DNA of 64,000 bases. It comes from Rhodoplanes sp046000175 (lineage in GTDB: Bacteria; Pseudomonadota; Alphaproteobacteria; Rhizobiales; Xanthobacteraceae). The number at the start of each line of letters is the position of its first letter. Within the stretch, counting starts at the first letter, position 1. The notes beneath the pieces are model-generated. The model saw only the letters and a program-made list of their open reading frames with translations, made no database searches and was not told where the DNA came from. Both the position numbers and the translations under genes were made by a program. The stretch covers positions 1-64,000 of the forward strand of contig NZ_JBEOMB010000036.1 in the NCBI RefSeq assembly GCF_046000175.1, read 5' to 3'. This document shows positions 18,211 through 27,628 of this stretch, piece by piece.

Positions 18211-21200
18211 GGTTCTTGCGGATGTCCGCCCGGCACCGCGGGGGCGAGACGCGGTGTATCCGACATCATCGGCGCCGCGTCGGCCCCGGATTCCGCCTCC
18301 GCCTCGTCCGGCAGTCCCGGCCCGCGCTCGTCCAGCGAGCGACGGAACCACAGGGCGTAGAGGGCGGGCAGGAACAGGAGCGTCAGCGCGGTCGCGACCA
18401 AGAGGCCGCCCATGATGGTGACGGCCATCGGCCCCCAGAAGCCGGAGCGCGACAGCGGGATCATGGCGAGGACGGCGGCGAGCGCGGTGAGCACCACGGG
18501 CCGGGCGCGCCGCACCGTGGCGTCGACGATCGCCTCGCCGCGCGTGCTTCCGGCGGCGACGTCCTGCTCGATCTGGTCGACCAGAATCACGGTGTTGCGG
18601 ATGATCATGCCGGCGAGCGCGATCAGGCCGAGCAGCGCCACGAAGCCGAACGGCATGCCCGACACCAGAAGCCCCAGCGTCGCGCCGATCAGCCCGAGCG
18701 GCGCCGTGAGCAGAACGAGCCACAACCGCGAGAAGCTCTGGAGCTGCACCATCAGGATGGTCAGCATGGCGACCAGCATGAACGGGAAGACGGCGAACAG
18801 CGAGGCGTTGGCCTTGGACGACTCCTCGATGGCGCCGCCCATCTCGATCCGATAGCCGGCCGGCAGGCCGCCGCGCAGATCGGCGAGCTTGCCCCAGATC
18901 GCGGTCGACACGTCGGGCGCCTGGACGCCGTCGCGGATGTCGGTGCGCACCGTGATCACCATGTCGCGGCTGCGCCGCCACAGGATCGCCTCCTCGTGCC
19001 CCTGCTCGATGCGGGCGACCTGGGAGAGCGGCACCGGCACGCCGTTCCGCGACATCACCGTGAGATCGCCGATGCCGCCGAGATCGCCGCGCTGTGGCGC
19101 GATGGCGCGCGCCACCACTGCGACCTTCTCGGTGCGGTCCCGCACCGTCGTCACGGTCAGGCCGGTGACCAGCGTCTGCAGGGTCTGGGCGACGGTCTGT
19201 GGATCGAGGCCGAGCGCGCGGGCGCGGTCCTGATCGAGCACCAGGCGTACCGACGGCATCTGCTCGTTCCAGTCGAGCTGCGGATCGAGCGCGTCCGGGT
19301 TCGTCCGCATGATGTCGCGGACCTGATAGGCGATGCCCCGCACCGTGTTCGGATCCGTGCCGATCACCCGGAACTGCACCGGGAAGCCGACCGGCGGGCC
19401 GAAGTCGAGCCGGCTCACGCGCACGCGGGCCGCGGCGAGCGCACCCTTGGCGAGGGCGTCGTCGAACTTCGCCTTCAGCCGCTCGCGGGCCGGTACGTCC
19501 TTGGCGATGACCACGAGCTCGGCATAGGCCTCGTTGGGCAGCGCCGGGCTGATGCCGAGCCAGAAGCGGGGCGGCCCCTGGCCCACATAGGTGGTGGCGG
19601 TCGCGACGTCCGGATCGCCGTCGATCAGGCGCTCCGCCTCGCGGGCGGCGTCGAGGGTCGCCGCGATCGCGGTGCCCTCCGGCATCCTGATCTCGACGAA
19701 CAGCTCGGTGCGGTCGGACAGCGGGAAGAACTGCTGCGACACCTTGCCGAAGCCGAGCACCGCGGCGACGAACAGCATCGCCGTCACGGCGACGACGAGC
19801 CCGCGCCGGCGCACGCACCAGCCGACCACGGCGCGCAGCCGCCGATAGATCGGCCCCTGATAGACGGCGTTCAGGTCGCCGTCGTGATGCACGGGAATCG
19901 TCGGCAGCAGCTTGACGCCGAGATACGGCGTGAACAGCACCGCGACGACCCACGAGGCGAGCAGCGCGATCGACACGACCCAGAAGATGCCGCCCGCATA
20001 CTCGCCGGTCGACGACGCGGCGAAGCCGACCGGCAGGAAGCCGGCCGCCGTGACCAGCGTGCCGGTCAGCATCGGGAACGCCGTCGAGGTCCAGGCGAAC
20101 GACGCGGCGCGCGCGCGGTCCCAGCCCTGCTCCATCTTAACCACCATCATCTCGACCGCGATGATGGCGTCGTCGACCAGCAGGCCGAGCGCGATGATCA
20201 GGGCGCCGAGCGTGACGCGGTGCAGGTCGAGCCCCATCGTCAGCATGACGCCGAACACGATGGCGAGCACCAGCGGCACCGAGAGCGCCACGACGATGCC
20301 GGTGCGCCAGCCGAGCGACAGGAACGAGACGGCGAGCACGATGGCGAGGGCCTCGACGAAGGAGCGCATGAAGTCGCCGACCGCCTCCTCGACGATCTTC
20401 GGCTGGTTGGCGATGCGCTCGTAGACGAAGCCGACCGGCGTCGCGCGCTCGACCTCGGCCATCGCCGCGTCGACCGCCTCGCCGAGATGCAGGATGTTGG
20501 CGCCCTTCTGCATGACGACGCCGATGGCGAGCGCCGGCGCGCCGCGCTGGCGCACCAGATAGTCGGGCGGATCGACGTAGCCGCGGCTCACCGTGGCGAT
20601 GTCGCCGAGCCGCACCACGGTGCCGTTCGACGCCGCGACCGGCGTCTCCTTGACGGTCTCGACGCCGTCGAAGGCGCCGGTGACGCGCAGCGGGATGCGG
20701 GACGTCGACTGCACGGTGCCGGCCGGCGCGAGGTCGTTCTGCTTGGCGAGACTGTCGAAGATCGCCTGCGCCGAGATGCCGAGATTGGCGAGCTTGACGT
20801 GGTCGAAGTCGACGAAGATGCGCTCCTCCTGGGTGCCGTAGATCGTCACCTTGGTGACGTCCTTCACCTTCAGGAGGCGCTGGCGCATCGATTCGGCGAT
20901 GCGCTTCATCTGGGCGTAGTCGGCGCCGTCGGAGCGCAGCGTGTAGAGGATCGAGTCGACGTCGCCGTACTCGTCGTTGATGTTCGGGCCGATCACGCCG
21001 GACGGCAGGTCGGATTTCAGATCCGCCATCTTGCGGCGGACCAGATAGAACAGATACGGCACCTGCCCGGGCGGCGCGGTGTCGCGGAACTCCATCAGGG
21101 CGGCCGTGAAGCCCGGCTTCGAGTAGGTCGTCACCTTCTCGAACCAGGGCAGCTCCTGCAGCTTCTTTTCGATGCGGTCGGCGACCTGATACTGCATCTC

Positions 21201-21395
21201 CTCGGTGGTCGCGCCCGGCCACGCCGCCGTCACCACGGCGATCTTGATCGTGAAGGAGGGGTCCTCGTCGCGCCCGAGCTTCAGGTACGACATCACCCCG
21301 ATCGCCCCGAGCATGAGGATCAGGAACAGGACGAGGGTCGGGTGGGCGACCGCCCAGGCCGAGACGTTGAAGGCCGAGACGTTGAAGCGGCGCAT
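18207..21395 (-). CDS. RND efflux pump, inner-membrane permease (AcrB-like)
   Basis: A 1062-residue RND transporter. It has the N-terminal transmembrane helix, two large periplasmic porter domains and two blocks of membrane helices. The proton-relay acidic pair is visible in LGLLVDDAIIAVEMMV, and the second half repeats the pattern (AGMIIRNTVILVDQIEQD). The sequence is of the shorter AcrB/MexF-like branch often found in Proteobacteria with only a fusion protein. It lies 12 bp after the fusion-protein gene and is coupled to the TetR gene. No outer-membrane factor gene is in this operon, so a TolC-type protein encoded elsewhere would be needed. Substrates unknown. Confidence 0.93.
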   Translation of the reverse strand: MRRFNVSAFNVSAWAVAHPTLVLFLILMLGAIGVMSYLKLGRDEDPSFTIKIAVVTAAWPGATTEEMQYQVADRIEKKLQELPWFEKVTTYSKPGFTAALMEFRDTAPPGQVPYLFYLVRRKMADLKSDLPSGVIGPNINDEYGDVDSILYTLRSDGADYAQMKRIAESMRQRLLKVKDVTKVTIYGTQEERIFVDFDHVKLANLGISAQAIFDSLAKQNDLAPAGTVQSTSRIPLRVTGAFDGVETVKETPVAASNGTVVRLGDIATVSRGYVDPPDYLVRQRGAPALAIGVVMQKGANILHLGEAVDAAMAEVERATPVGFVYERIANQPKIVEEAVGDFMRSFVEALAIVLAVSFLSLGWRTGIVVALSVPLVLAIVFGVMLTMGLDLHRVTLGALIIALGLLVDDAIIAVEMMVVKMEQGWDRARAASFAWTSTAFPMLTGTLVTAAGFLPVGFAASSTGEYAGGIFWVVSIALLASWVVAVLFTPYLGVKLLPTIPVHHDGDLNAVYQGPIYRRLRAVVGWCVRRRGLVVAVTAMLFVAAVLGFGKVSQQFFPLSDRTELFVEIRMPEGTAIAATLDAAREAERLIDGDPDVATATTYVGQGPPRFWLGISPALPNEAYAELVVIAKDVPARERLKAKFDDALAKGALAAARVRVSRLDFGPPVGFPVQFRVIGTDPNTVRGIAYQVRDIMRTNPDALDPQLDWNEQMPSVRLVLDQDRARALGLDPQTVAQTLQTLVTGLTVTTVRDRTEKVAVVARAIAPQRGDLGGIGDLTVMSRNGVPVPLSQVARIEQGHEEAILWRRSRDMVITVRTDIRDGVQAPDVSTAIWGKLADLRGGLPAGYRIEMGGAIEESSKANASLFAVFPFMLVAMLTILMVQLQSFSRLWLVLLTAPLGLIGATLGLLVSGMPFGFVALLGLIALAGMIIRNTVILVDQIEQDVAAGSTRGEAIVDATVRRARPVVLTALAAVLAMIPLSRSGFWGPMAVTIMGGLLVATALTLLFLPALYALWFRRSLDERGPGLPDEAEAESGADAAPMMSDTPRLAPAVPGGHPQEP

Positions 21396-21407
21396 CGCAG
21401 CCTCCGG

Positions 21408-22631
21408 TCAGAACGCCAGCGAGGCGACCGGGCGGACGATCAGGCCGGGATCGAGCTTCTGGGCGCCGAGCGTCACGACGGTCTCGCCTTCGTTGACGCC
21501 GGCGGCGATCAGCACGTTCTTGCCCTCGTAGCGGGCGATCTCGACCGGGCGCGGCTCGAGCTTGCCGTCGCGGCCGACCACCCAGACGATCGGGCCGTGG
21601 CCCTGGTTGAGCAGCGCGGTGAGCGGCAGGCGGGCCGCCTGCGTGCCGGTGCCTTCGCGCAGCGTCAGCGTCGCGCTCATGCCGAGCCGGGTCGCCTCGT
21701 CGGCCTTCGGAATCGTGTAGCGCGCCGCATAGGTGCGGGTCGCCGCGTCCGCGGCCGGAGACAGCTCGCGCAGCCGCACCTCGTAGGCGCGATCGGGCAG
21801 CGACCACAGCGTCAAGGTTCCGGTCGCCTGGCGGGCGCGCTCGACGAAGGTCTCGGGCAGCGCGACGAGCGCCTCCACCTCGGCGAGCCGCGCGAGCCGC
21901 ACCGCCGCCTGGCCGGAGGCGACGACCTGGCCGGGCTCGACCGGGGTCGCCGTGATCACGCCGTCGGCATCGGCTTCGAGGGTCGCATAGTCGAGCGAGT
22001 TCTTGGCGAGATCGAGCGAGCGCTGGGCGCGGGTCAGACGCCCGCGCGCCTCCTCGGCGGTGGCGCGCGACTTCTCGAGCGTCGCGGCCGCCGTCCAGCC
22101 CTTCTTCTGCAGCTCGGTGGCGCGCCCCTCGTCGGCCTCGGCCTGCATCAGGTTGGTGCGGGCCGCCCGCACCTCGGCCTCGGCCTGCTGGAACTGCAGC
22201 TCGAGATCGTTGGTGTCGAGCACCAGCAGCGGCTGGCCCTTGGAGACGCGGTCGCCGTTCTGCACGAGGCGCTTCGCCACCTTGCCGTTCACCCGGAAGC
22301 CGAGATCGCTCTCGATGCGCGGCTTGATGGTCGCCGCGAAGGTGCGGGTCTCGGTGAGGTCCTCGTAGTGGACCGTCTCGCTCAGCACCGGACGGTCGAG
22401 CACCTGGGGCGCCTTGCCGGTGCTGCCGTCGCTGGCGTCACAGCCGGCGAGCCCGAAGGCGCCGGCGAGCACGAGGAGGAGAGGCACCACCGCCGCCGCC
22501 CGCACGCCGCCCGTTGGGGACGGTTGGACGGCGGGAGCGACGGCGGCGGTCTCGACAGCACCCGTTCGGGCGCCGAGCAGCGATCCGACAGGTCCGGACG
22601 GCGGGGGGACGGGGGTTGCGAACCGGACCAT
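21408..22631 (-). CDS. RND efflux periplasmic adaptor (membrane-fusion lipoprotein)
   Basis: A 407-residue HlyD/AcrA-type fusion protein. A lipobox LAGC ends the signal peptide near residue 60, so it is anchored in the inner membrane by lipid. Then come a biotinyl-lipoyl-like half (GFRVNGKVAKRLVQNGDRVSKG), an alpha-helical coiled coil (about 125-195), and the second lipoyl half (VITATPVEPGQVVASGQ). ATG 22631 is chosen because a longer reading would run through the 26-bp operator at 22655-22680. The signal peptide has an unusually long Pro/Ala-rich leader. First gene of the efflux operon. Confidence 0.85.
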   Translation of the reverse strand: MVRFATPVPPPSGPVGSLLGARTGAVETAAVAPAVQPSPTGGVRAAAVVPLLLVLAGAFGLAGCDASDGSTGKAPQVLDRPVLSETVHYEDLTETRTFAATIKPRIESDLGFRVNGKVAKRLVQNGDRVSKGQPLLVLDTNDLELQFQQAEAEVRAARTNLMQAEADEGRATELQKKGWTAAATLEKSRATAEEARGRLTRAQRSLDLAKNSLDYATLEADADGVITATPVEPGQVVASGQAAVRLARLAEVEALVALPETFVERARQATGTLTLWSLPDRAYEVRLRELSPAADAATRTYAARYTIPKADEATRLGMSATLTLREGTGTQAARLPLTALLNQGHGPIVWVVGRDGKLEPRPVEIARYEGKNVLIAAGVNEGETVVTLGAQKLDPGLIVRPVASLAF

Positions 22632-22654
22632 GCGAGGACCACTGAAGAATGATG

Positions 22655-22680
22655 ACTGACGAATATTGAAATTCGTCAGT
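22655..22680. promoter_or_regulatory. TetR operator upstream of efflux operon
   Basis: A perfect inverted repeat with 10-bp arms, ACTGACGAAT and ATTCGTCAGT, around ATTGAA. It starts 24 bp before the fusion-protein start codon, where repressor binding would block transcription. The operon ends with its own TetR gene, which supports an autoregulatory circuit. Confidence 0.8.
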
Positions 22681-22801
22681 TCTTGCCGAATGTCAAGCAC
22701 CGCCTGCGGAACGCGCCGCGGCGGCGCCCTTGCCGGCCGGGTAAATCCTTGCGTGGTAAATGGTTTCTACACGGGATCGCGCGCGTTCGCGCGCGCCTGC
22801 G

Positions 22802-23212
22802 TCAGGCCGCCCGGTCGAGCCGCCCGGCGATGAAACGGTGCTCCTGGGTCTTGCCGCCGAACCCGTAGGCCGCCGCCGGCACCTCGTGAACCAGGATGTA
22901 GCTCTCCGGGTGCAGCGGCCCCAGCAGCCGCCCCATCGCCTCGAACACGGCCGCGAGATAGTCGGCCAGCTCGGTCTTGGTGTTGGTCCCGTCGACCACC
23001 TTGATGTCGAGCCAGAAGCTCGCCACGCCCTGGTCGGCGAGCGACCGTCCGCCGGCGAACCAGTGCTCCGGGGCGACATGGTGGATGGCGACGGCCGTGA
23101 CGGCGGGATCCTTGCGCAGCCGCTCGGCCGTCAGGGTCGTGACGGTCTCGGCGAGCGCCTTCGAGCGGTCGGAATCGGGCGTGCCGCTGACCGTGAGGGT
23201 GATGATCGGCAT
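22802..23212 (-). CDS. Tautomerase-superfamily (4-oxalocrotonate tautomerase-like) protein
   Basis: A 136-residue protein that starts MPIITLTVSG, giving the N-terminal Pro that serves as catalytic base in 4-oxalocrotonate tautomerases after Met removal. The fused length (two beta-alpha-beta units) and the later YILVHEVPAAAYGFGGK fit the longer cis-CaaD/MSAD-like members. It would interconvert keto-enol forms of small acids or dehalogenate them; the substrate is unknown. It is divergent from a LysR gene 108 bp away, its likely regulator. Start chosen for the Met-Pro N-terminus; the longer frame is antisense to the LysR gene. Confidence 0.82.
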   Translation of the reverse strand: MPIITLTVSGTPDSDRSKALAETVTTLTAERLRKDPAVTAVAIHHVAPEHWFAGGRSLADQGVASFWLDIKVVDGTNTKTELADYLAAVFEAMGRLLGPLHPESYILVHEVPAAAYGFGGKTQEHRFIAGRLDRAA

Positions 23213-23303
23213 CTCTTGGCTCCTCGGGTTGGAGAGTTGCTCTGACGTCCCGACGATGCCGCGCTCCTTTCGCCAATAAAATGGAATTGTATTGCACTCA
23301 CGA

Positions 23304-23318
23304 TTCGATAACTTCGAA
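23304..23318. promoter_or_regulatory. Putative LysR operator
   Basis: Inverted repeat TTCGA-TAACT-TCGAA containing T-N11-A, just 2 bp before the LysR start codon and in the region shared with the divergent tautomerase gene. It could mediate autorepression. Short motif, tentative. Confidence 0.4.
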
Positions 23319-23320
23319 CA

Positions 23321-24169
23321 ATGAATCTTTTGGATCCCGAGCTGCTGCGCACCTTCCTGGCCGTCGCCGACGGCGGATCGCTCGCCCGTGCGGCGACCAT
23401 CGTCGGGCGCTCGCCGTCCGCCGTGACGGCCCAGATGCAGCGGCTGGAGCAGTCCGTCGGCCTGGCGCTGCTGGCGCCGGCCGGCCGCGGCCGCACCCTG
23501 ACGCTCGCCGGCGAGGAGCTGGTCGGCCACGCCCGGCGCATCCTCGAGGCGCACCGCCACGCCGTGCTCAGCCTGCGCGGCGCGGCGGCCGGCGGTCGTC
23601 TCGCCATCGCGGCGACCCAGGACTTCGCGGCGCGCGGCCTGCCCGATCTCCTGCGCCTTTTCGCCCGCACCCATCCGCGCCTGCAGACGGAGCTGCGCAT
23701 CGGCCGCACCGGCGAGCTCTCCGCCGCCTTCGCGGCCGGCGCGATCGATGTGATGGTGGCGATGCGGGGCGACCCCACCGCCGACGAGGTCGGCGTCATC
23801 CGCGAGCCGATGATCTGGCTCGCCGCCGCGGGCGGGCTGGCGACGGCGCCCGAGGCCGTGCCGCTGGCGCTGCTCGATCCGCCCTGCGGGTTCCGGGCCG
23901 CTGCGCTGGCGGCGCTCGACCGGGCGGGGCGTCCGTACCGGATCGCCGCGACCAGCCAGAGCCTCGCCGGCCTCGCGGCGGCGGTCGCCGCCGGCCTCGC
24001 CGTGACGCTGCGGACCGCGCGCTTCACCGACGGCGGCATCGGACCCGCCGATCCGGCGCTCGGGTTGCCGGACGCCGGCGAGGCGGTGTTTTCGGTGCGG
24101 CTCCGCCCGGACGCCGCGCCGGCGGCGGTCGACCTCGCCGCCCTCATGCACGAGACGCTCGCGGCCTGA
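23321..24169 (+). CDS. LysR-family transcriptional regulator
   Basis: A 282-residue LysR protein with HTH at the N-terminus (LLRTFLAVADGGSLARAATI, then SPSAVTAQMQRLEQSVGLAL) and a shorter than usual effector domain. It is divergent from the tautomerase gene and likely regulates it. The protein ends shortly after an AGEAVFSVRLRPDAAPAAVD block, about 15-20 residues shorter than typical LysR proteins, without sign of frameshift. Confidence 0.87.
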   Translation: MNLLDPELLRTFLAVADGGSLARAATIVGRSPSAVTAQMQRLEQSVGLALLAPAGRGRTLTLAGEELVGHARRILEAHRHAVLSLRGAAAGGRLAIAATQDFAARGLPDLLRLFARTHPRLQTELRIGRTGELSAAFAAGAIDVMVAMRGDPTADEVGVIREPMIWLAAAGGLATAPEAVPLALLDPPCGFRAAALAALDRAGRPYRIAATSQSLAGLAAAVAAGLAVTLRTARFTDGGIGPADPALGLPDAGEAVFSVRLRPDAAPAAVDLAALMHETLAA

Positions 24170-24725
24170 CGTTTCGTCGCCGACGACGCTGCGCCGCCGA
24201 GCCATGCAGGGCGGGCGTGTGCGACATGCCGATGCAGGCCGGAGCCGACGGCCGCGCAGGCCGGCTCCGCGCAGAACGGCGGACCGCGTGAAATGGCAAC
24301 ATGATACGGGAGCGCGGGCCGATCACCGGCGCGGCACGGCCGGGTCGGACCGAACATTTGCGCCGCAAAATCAGGCAGGTGCTTAGATTCTGGACGGGCC
24401 TCTCGATTGACAATGCTTCGGGCAGTGTCCCTAATCGTGTGCACTCGACAGCTTGCGAGCCTCGCAAGCCGCGTCATCCGGGGCATGCGGCACACCGCAT
24501 GTCGGTCGCGCCCGGCCTTTCACGGCGAGCGGCGCTGGCGGGATGGCAAGGATGCGCGGATCGTCGAGCCGGGTGAAACGCACGTCCATACACGCCGCCA
24601 GATCCAGTCACGTCGTCACGTCGGAAACCCCGTCGCCGCAACGCCCGCAATTTGCCGATCGCCGTCGCCCGCCCTAATCGCCACCCGGTGTCGCCACCCG
24701 ACATCCGCCAGAGGATGAGGTCTCC
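24170..24725. other. Intergenic region upstream of second ABC operon
   Basis: About 555 bp without a convincing gene on either strand; all frames give low-complexity products. A TTGACA hexamer occurs at about 24406-24411 with TAATCG 19 bp downstream, a weak promoter candidate for the operon that begins at 24726. Base use is similar to the neighbours. No palindromic repeat is present, unlike most long gaps in this window. Confidence 0.5.
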
Positions 24726-25721
24726 ATGCTTGCTTTCGCGCGCCCGTATGCCGTTCTCGCCTGCCTCGCCGGCACGGCCGCCGTCGCGCTCGGCGCCGCC
24801 CCGGCGCGCGCCGAGGACAAGGTCACCATGCTCACGAGCTGGTATGCCCAGGCCGAGCACGGCGGCTTCTATCAGGCGGTCGCCACCGGCATCTACAAGA
24901 AGCACGGGCTCGACGTGACGATCCGGATGGGCGGACCGCAGGTCAACGGCATGCAGATCCTCGGCGCCGGCCAGACCGAGTTCCTGATGAGCTACGACTT
25001 CTCGGTCTACAAGGCGCTGGAGCAGGGCGTCCCGGCCGTCACGGTCGCGACCTCGTTCCAGTCCGACCTGCAGGGCCTGATGACCCATCCGGACGTGAAG
25101 AGCCTCGCCGACCTGAAGGGCAAGACCATCTACGTCGCCACCGCCGGCCGCTCCAACTGGTGGCCGTGGATGAAGACCAAGTTCGGCTACACGGACGACC
25201 AGACCCGCACCTACACGTTCAACCTGCAGCCCTTCCTGGCGGATCCGAACGCCGCCATGCAGGCCTACATGTCGTCGGAGCCGTTCGCCGCGCAGCAGAG
25301 CGGCGCCAAGGTCAACTTCTTCCTCTTCGCCAACGACGGCTATCCGCCCTACGGCACCACGATCGTCACGCTGAAGAAGATCGCCGACGAGAAGCCCGAC
25401 ATGGTGCAGCGCTTCGTCAAGGCGTCGATGGAGGGCTGGAAGAGCTATCTGTACGGCGATCCGTCGCCCGCGAACGCGCTCATCAAGAAGGACAACCCGA
25501 AGATGAGCGACGAGCAGATCGCCTATGCGATCGGCAAGCTGCGCGAGAGCAAGGTGCTGGTCGGCGGTGACGCCGCGACCCAGGGCATCGGCATCATGAC
25601 CGACGCGCGCTGGAAGGCGACCTACGACTTCATGGTGAAGGAGAAGCTCCTGAAGCCCGAGGTCGACATGAAGTCCGCCTACACGCTGAACTTCGTGAAA
25701 GACCTCAAGATCATGCCGTGA
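24726..25721 (+). CDS. ABC transporter substrate-binding protein (NMT1/ThiY type)
   Basis: A 331-residue periplasmic binding protein. The signal peptide ends at PARA-ED near residue 28. The mature domain has LTSWYAQAEHGGFYQAVATG and IYKKHGLDVTI, as in NMT1/ThiY-like proteins that bind pyrimidine-type ligands. ATG 24726 has GAGG five bases upstream. The ATPase, permease and a deaminase-like amidohydrolase follow on the same strand, so the cargo is probably a nucleobase or related heterocycle; this is inferred from context. Confidence 0.88.
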   Translation: MLAFARPYAVLACLAGTAAVALGAAPARAEDKVTMLTSWYAQAEHGGFYQAVATGIYKKHGLDVTIRMGGPQVNGMQILGAGQTEFLMSYDFSVYKALEQGVPAVTVATSFQSDLQGLMTHPDVKSLADLKGKTIYVATAGRSNWWPWMKTKFGYTDDQTRTYTFNLQPFLADPNAAMQAYMSSEPFAAQQSGAKVNFFLFANDGYPPYGTTIVTLKKIADEKPDMVQRFVKASMEGWKSYLYGDPSPANALIKKDNPKMSDEQIAYAIGKLRESKVLVGGDAATQGIGIMTDARWKATYDFMVKEKLLKPEVDMKSAYTLNFVKDLKIMP

Positions 25722-25825
25722 GCCGACGGCGGGCGGCCGCACCGCTCGCACGGCCGATCTGCGAGGACACCTCGCGCGGGCGGGTCCGCGGCTCCCGCGG
25801 GCCCGTCGCAACCGGAAACCGCTTC

Positions 25826-26665
25826 ATGACCACCGTTCAGGCCCTGCGAGCCGACGTGACCGACGCAACGCCCGCCCCCGCCGGCCCGCCCGCCATCGAG
25901 GTGCTGGGCGCCGACAAGGTGTTCAGCACCGGCGTGCGGGCGCTGACGCCGATCGACCTCACCGTGAACCAAGGCGAGTTCATCACGCTGCTCGGCCCGT
26001 CGGGTTGCGGAAAGTCGACGCTCCTGAAGATGGTCGCGAACCTGATCGAGCCGACCTCGGGCGGCCTGATGTGGTGGGGCCGCGACTACGATCACGTCGG
26101 CGAGCCGGGCAAGAAGCTCGTCTTCGTGTTCCAGGATCCGACCCTGATGCCGTGGTCGCGGGTGCGCGCCAATGTGCGCCTGCCGCTCGATCTCGCTGGC
26201 GTGCCGAAGGCGGAGGCGAACAGCCGCGTCGATCGCGCGCTCGCCATGGTGGGGCTGGAGAAATTCGACGCGAGCTATCCGCGCCAGCTCTCTGGTGGCA
26301 TGCAGATGCGCGTCTCGATCGCCCGCGCGCTCGTCACCGAGCCGAACCTGCTGCTGATGGACGAGCCGTTCGGCGCGCTCGACGAGATCACCCGCAACAA
26401 GCTCGACCAGGATCTGCTCGACCTGTGGTTCGAGAAGAAGCTCACCGTGGTGTTCGTCACCCACTCGATCTACGAGTCGGTGTTCCTCTCCACCCGCGTC
26501 GTCGTGATGGCGGCGCGGCCCGGCCGCGTGCTGCGCGAGGTCGTCATCGACGAGCCCTATCCGCGCGACGACGCCTGGCGAGTGTCGCAGAAGTTCGCGG
26601 CCTATGCGCGCGACCTGCAGGTCCTGCTCGCCGAGGCGAGCCGCGCCGGCGCGTCGCATCCGTGA
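25826..26665 (+). CDS. ABC transporter ATP-binding protein
   Basis: A 279-residue ABC ATPase with Walker A GPSGCGKST, signature LSGGMQMR, Walker B LLLMDEPFGALDE and H-loop VFVTHSI. The DEITRNKLDQDLLDLW stretch after Walker B is typical of taurine/nitrate/pyrimidine importer ATPases. ATG 25826 has GGAAA eight bases upstream and matches the family N-terminus; the frame opens at 25718 but the added residues are arginine-rich and unlike the family. It lies between the binding protein and permease genes. Confidence 0.9.
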   Translation: MTTVQALRADVTDATPAPAGPPAIEVLGADKVFSTGVRALTPIDLTVNQGEFITLLGPSGCGKSTLLKMVANLIEPTSGGLMWWGRDYDHVGEPGKKLVFVFQDPTLMPWSRVRANVRLPLDLAGVPKAEANSRVDRALAMVGLEKFDASYPRQLSGGMQMRVSIARALVTEPNLLLMDEPFGALDEITRNKLDQDLLDLWFEKKLTVVFVTHSIYESVFLSTRVVVMAARPGRVLREVVIDEPYPRDDAWRVSQKFAAYARDLQVLLAEASRAGASHP

Positions 26666-26684
26666 GACGCGTGACACCCAGTTC

Positions 26685-26773
26685 CGTCATGCCCGCGCTC
26701 GCCGCGGGCATCCACGTCTTGCACCCGACCCGAGGGGAAGAGCGTGGATGGCCGGGACGAGCCCGGCCATGAC
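26685..26773. repeat. Palindromic repeat, family B
   Basis: Family B double hairpin between the ATPase and permease genes: CGTCATGCCCGCGCTCGCCG and CGGGCATCCACG facing CGTGGATGGCCGGGACGAGC and CCGGCCATGAC. It is transcribed within the operon. Confidence 0.78.
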
Positions 26774-26830
26774 AAGCCTGTACGTTCGGCCCCCGTTTAC
26801 GACGTGTTTTCATTTCGACTGAGGCCCACC

Positions 26831-27628
26831 ATGGCACTCGATCCCAACAACAAGACCCTCGGCGTCGTCCTGCCCGTGCTGGTCGGCATCGTCATGCTCG
26901 TCGTCTGGCAGGGCGCCGTCTGGTGGTTCCAGGTGCCCAAGTATCTGGTTCCGTCGCCGATCCTGGTCGCCCAGACGCTGTGGGACCAGGGGCCGATGCT
27001 GCTCGCCTCGCTGCTCGTCACGCTCAAGGTGACGTTCATGGCGTTCTTCTTCGCCGTCGTGATCGGCACGCTGATCGCGTTCGCGTTCGCGCAGAGCAAG
27101 CTGATCGAGATGTCGTTCTTCCCCTACGCGGTGCTCCTCCAGGTCACGCCCGTCGTCGCCATCGCGCCGCTGATCATCATCTGGGTGAAGGAGCCGACCG
27201 CCGCGCTCGTCGTCTGCGCCACCATCGTGGCGCTGTTCCCGATCATCTCCAACACCATCTTGGGACTTCGCAGCGTCAACCCCGGTCTCCTCAATCTGTT
27301 CAGGATGAACAAGGCGACGCGGCTGCAGGAGCTAGTGCGGCTGCGCATCCCGAGCGCCGCGCCCTACTTCTTCGGCGGCCTGCGCATCTCCTCCGGCCTC
27401 GCACTGATCGGCGCCGTGGTCGCCGAGTTCGTCGCCGGCACGGGCGGCACCTCGGCCGGGCTCGCCTACCAGATCCTCCAGGCCGGCTTCCAGCTCGACA
27501 TCCCGCTCCTGTTCGCGGCGCTGCTGCTGATCACGCTGACCGGCGTCGCGCTCTTCCTCCTCATGGTCACGCTCTCCAAGCTGGCGCTCGGCGACTGGCA
27601 CGAGAGCGAGCTCGTTCCGGAGACCTGA
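26831..27628 (+). CDS. ABC transporter permease
   Basis: A 265-residue inner-membrane permease with about six transmembrane helices and an EAA-type coupling loop near RMNKATRLQELVRLRIPSAA. It completes the importer with the preceding binding protein and ATPase. ATG 26831 gives the expected N-terminus (MALDPNNKTLGVVLPVLVG); an upstream ATG at 26744 lies inside the repeat. Its TGA stop overlaps the ATG of the amidohydrolase by one base. Confidence 0.88.
   Translation: MALDPNNKTLGVVLPVLVGIVMLVVWQGAVWWFQVPKYLVPSPILVAQTLWDQGPMLLASLLVTLKVTFMAFFFAVVIGTLIAFAFAQSKLIEMSFFPYAVLLQVTPVVAIAPLIIIWVKEPTAALVVCATIVALFPIISNTILGLRSVNPGLLNLFRMNKATRLQELVRLRIPSAAPYFFGGLRISSGLALIGAVVAEFVAGTGGTSAGLAYQILQAGFQLDIPLLFAALLLITLTGVALFLLMVTLSKLALGDWHESELVPET

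Noticed and set aside
18216..22652. Very long plus-strand open frame (about 1478 codons) opposite the efflux genes
   Set aside because: Antisense to a clear RND pump and fusion protein; composition is Arg/Gly/His-rich as expected for a mirror frame in GC-rich DNA, with no domain.
22632..22700. Longer N-terminus of the efflux fusion protein
   Set aside because: Would read through the operator palindrome and add residues before an already long signal peptide.
24170..24725. Possible small genes in the 555-bp gap
   Set aside because: All frames give Arg/Ala-rich sequence with no start-site context; no conserved motif or signal peptide.
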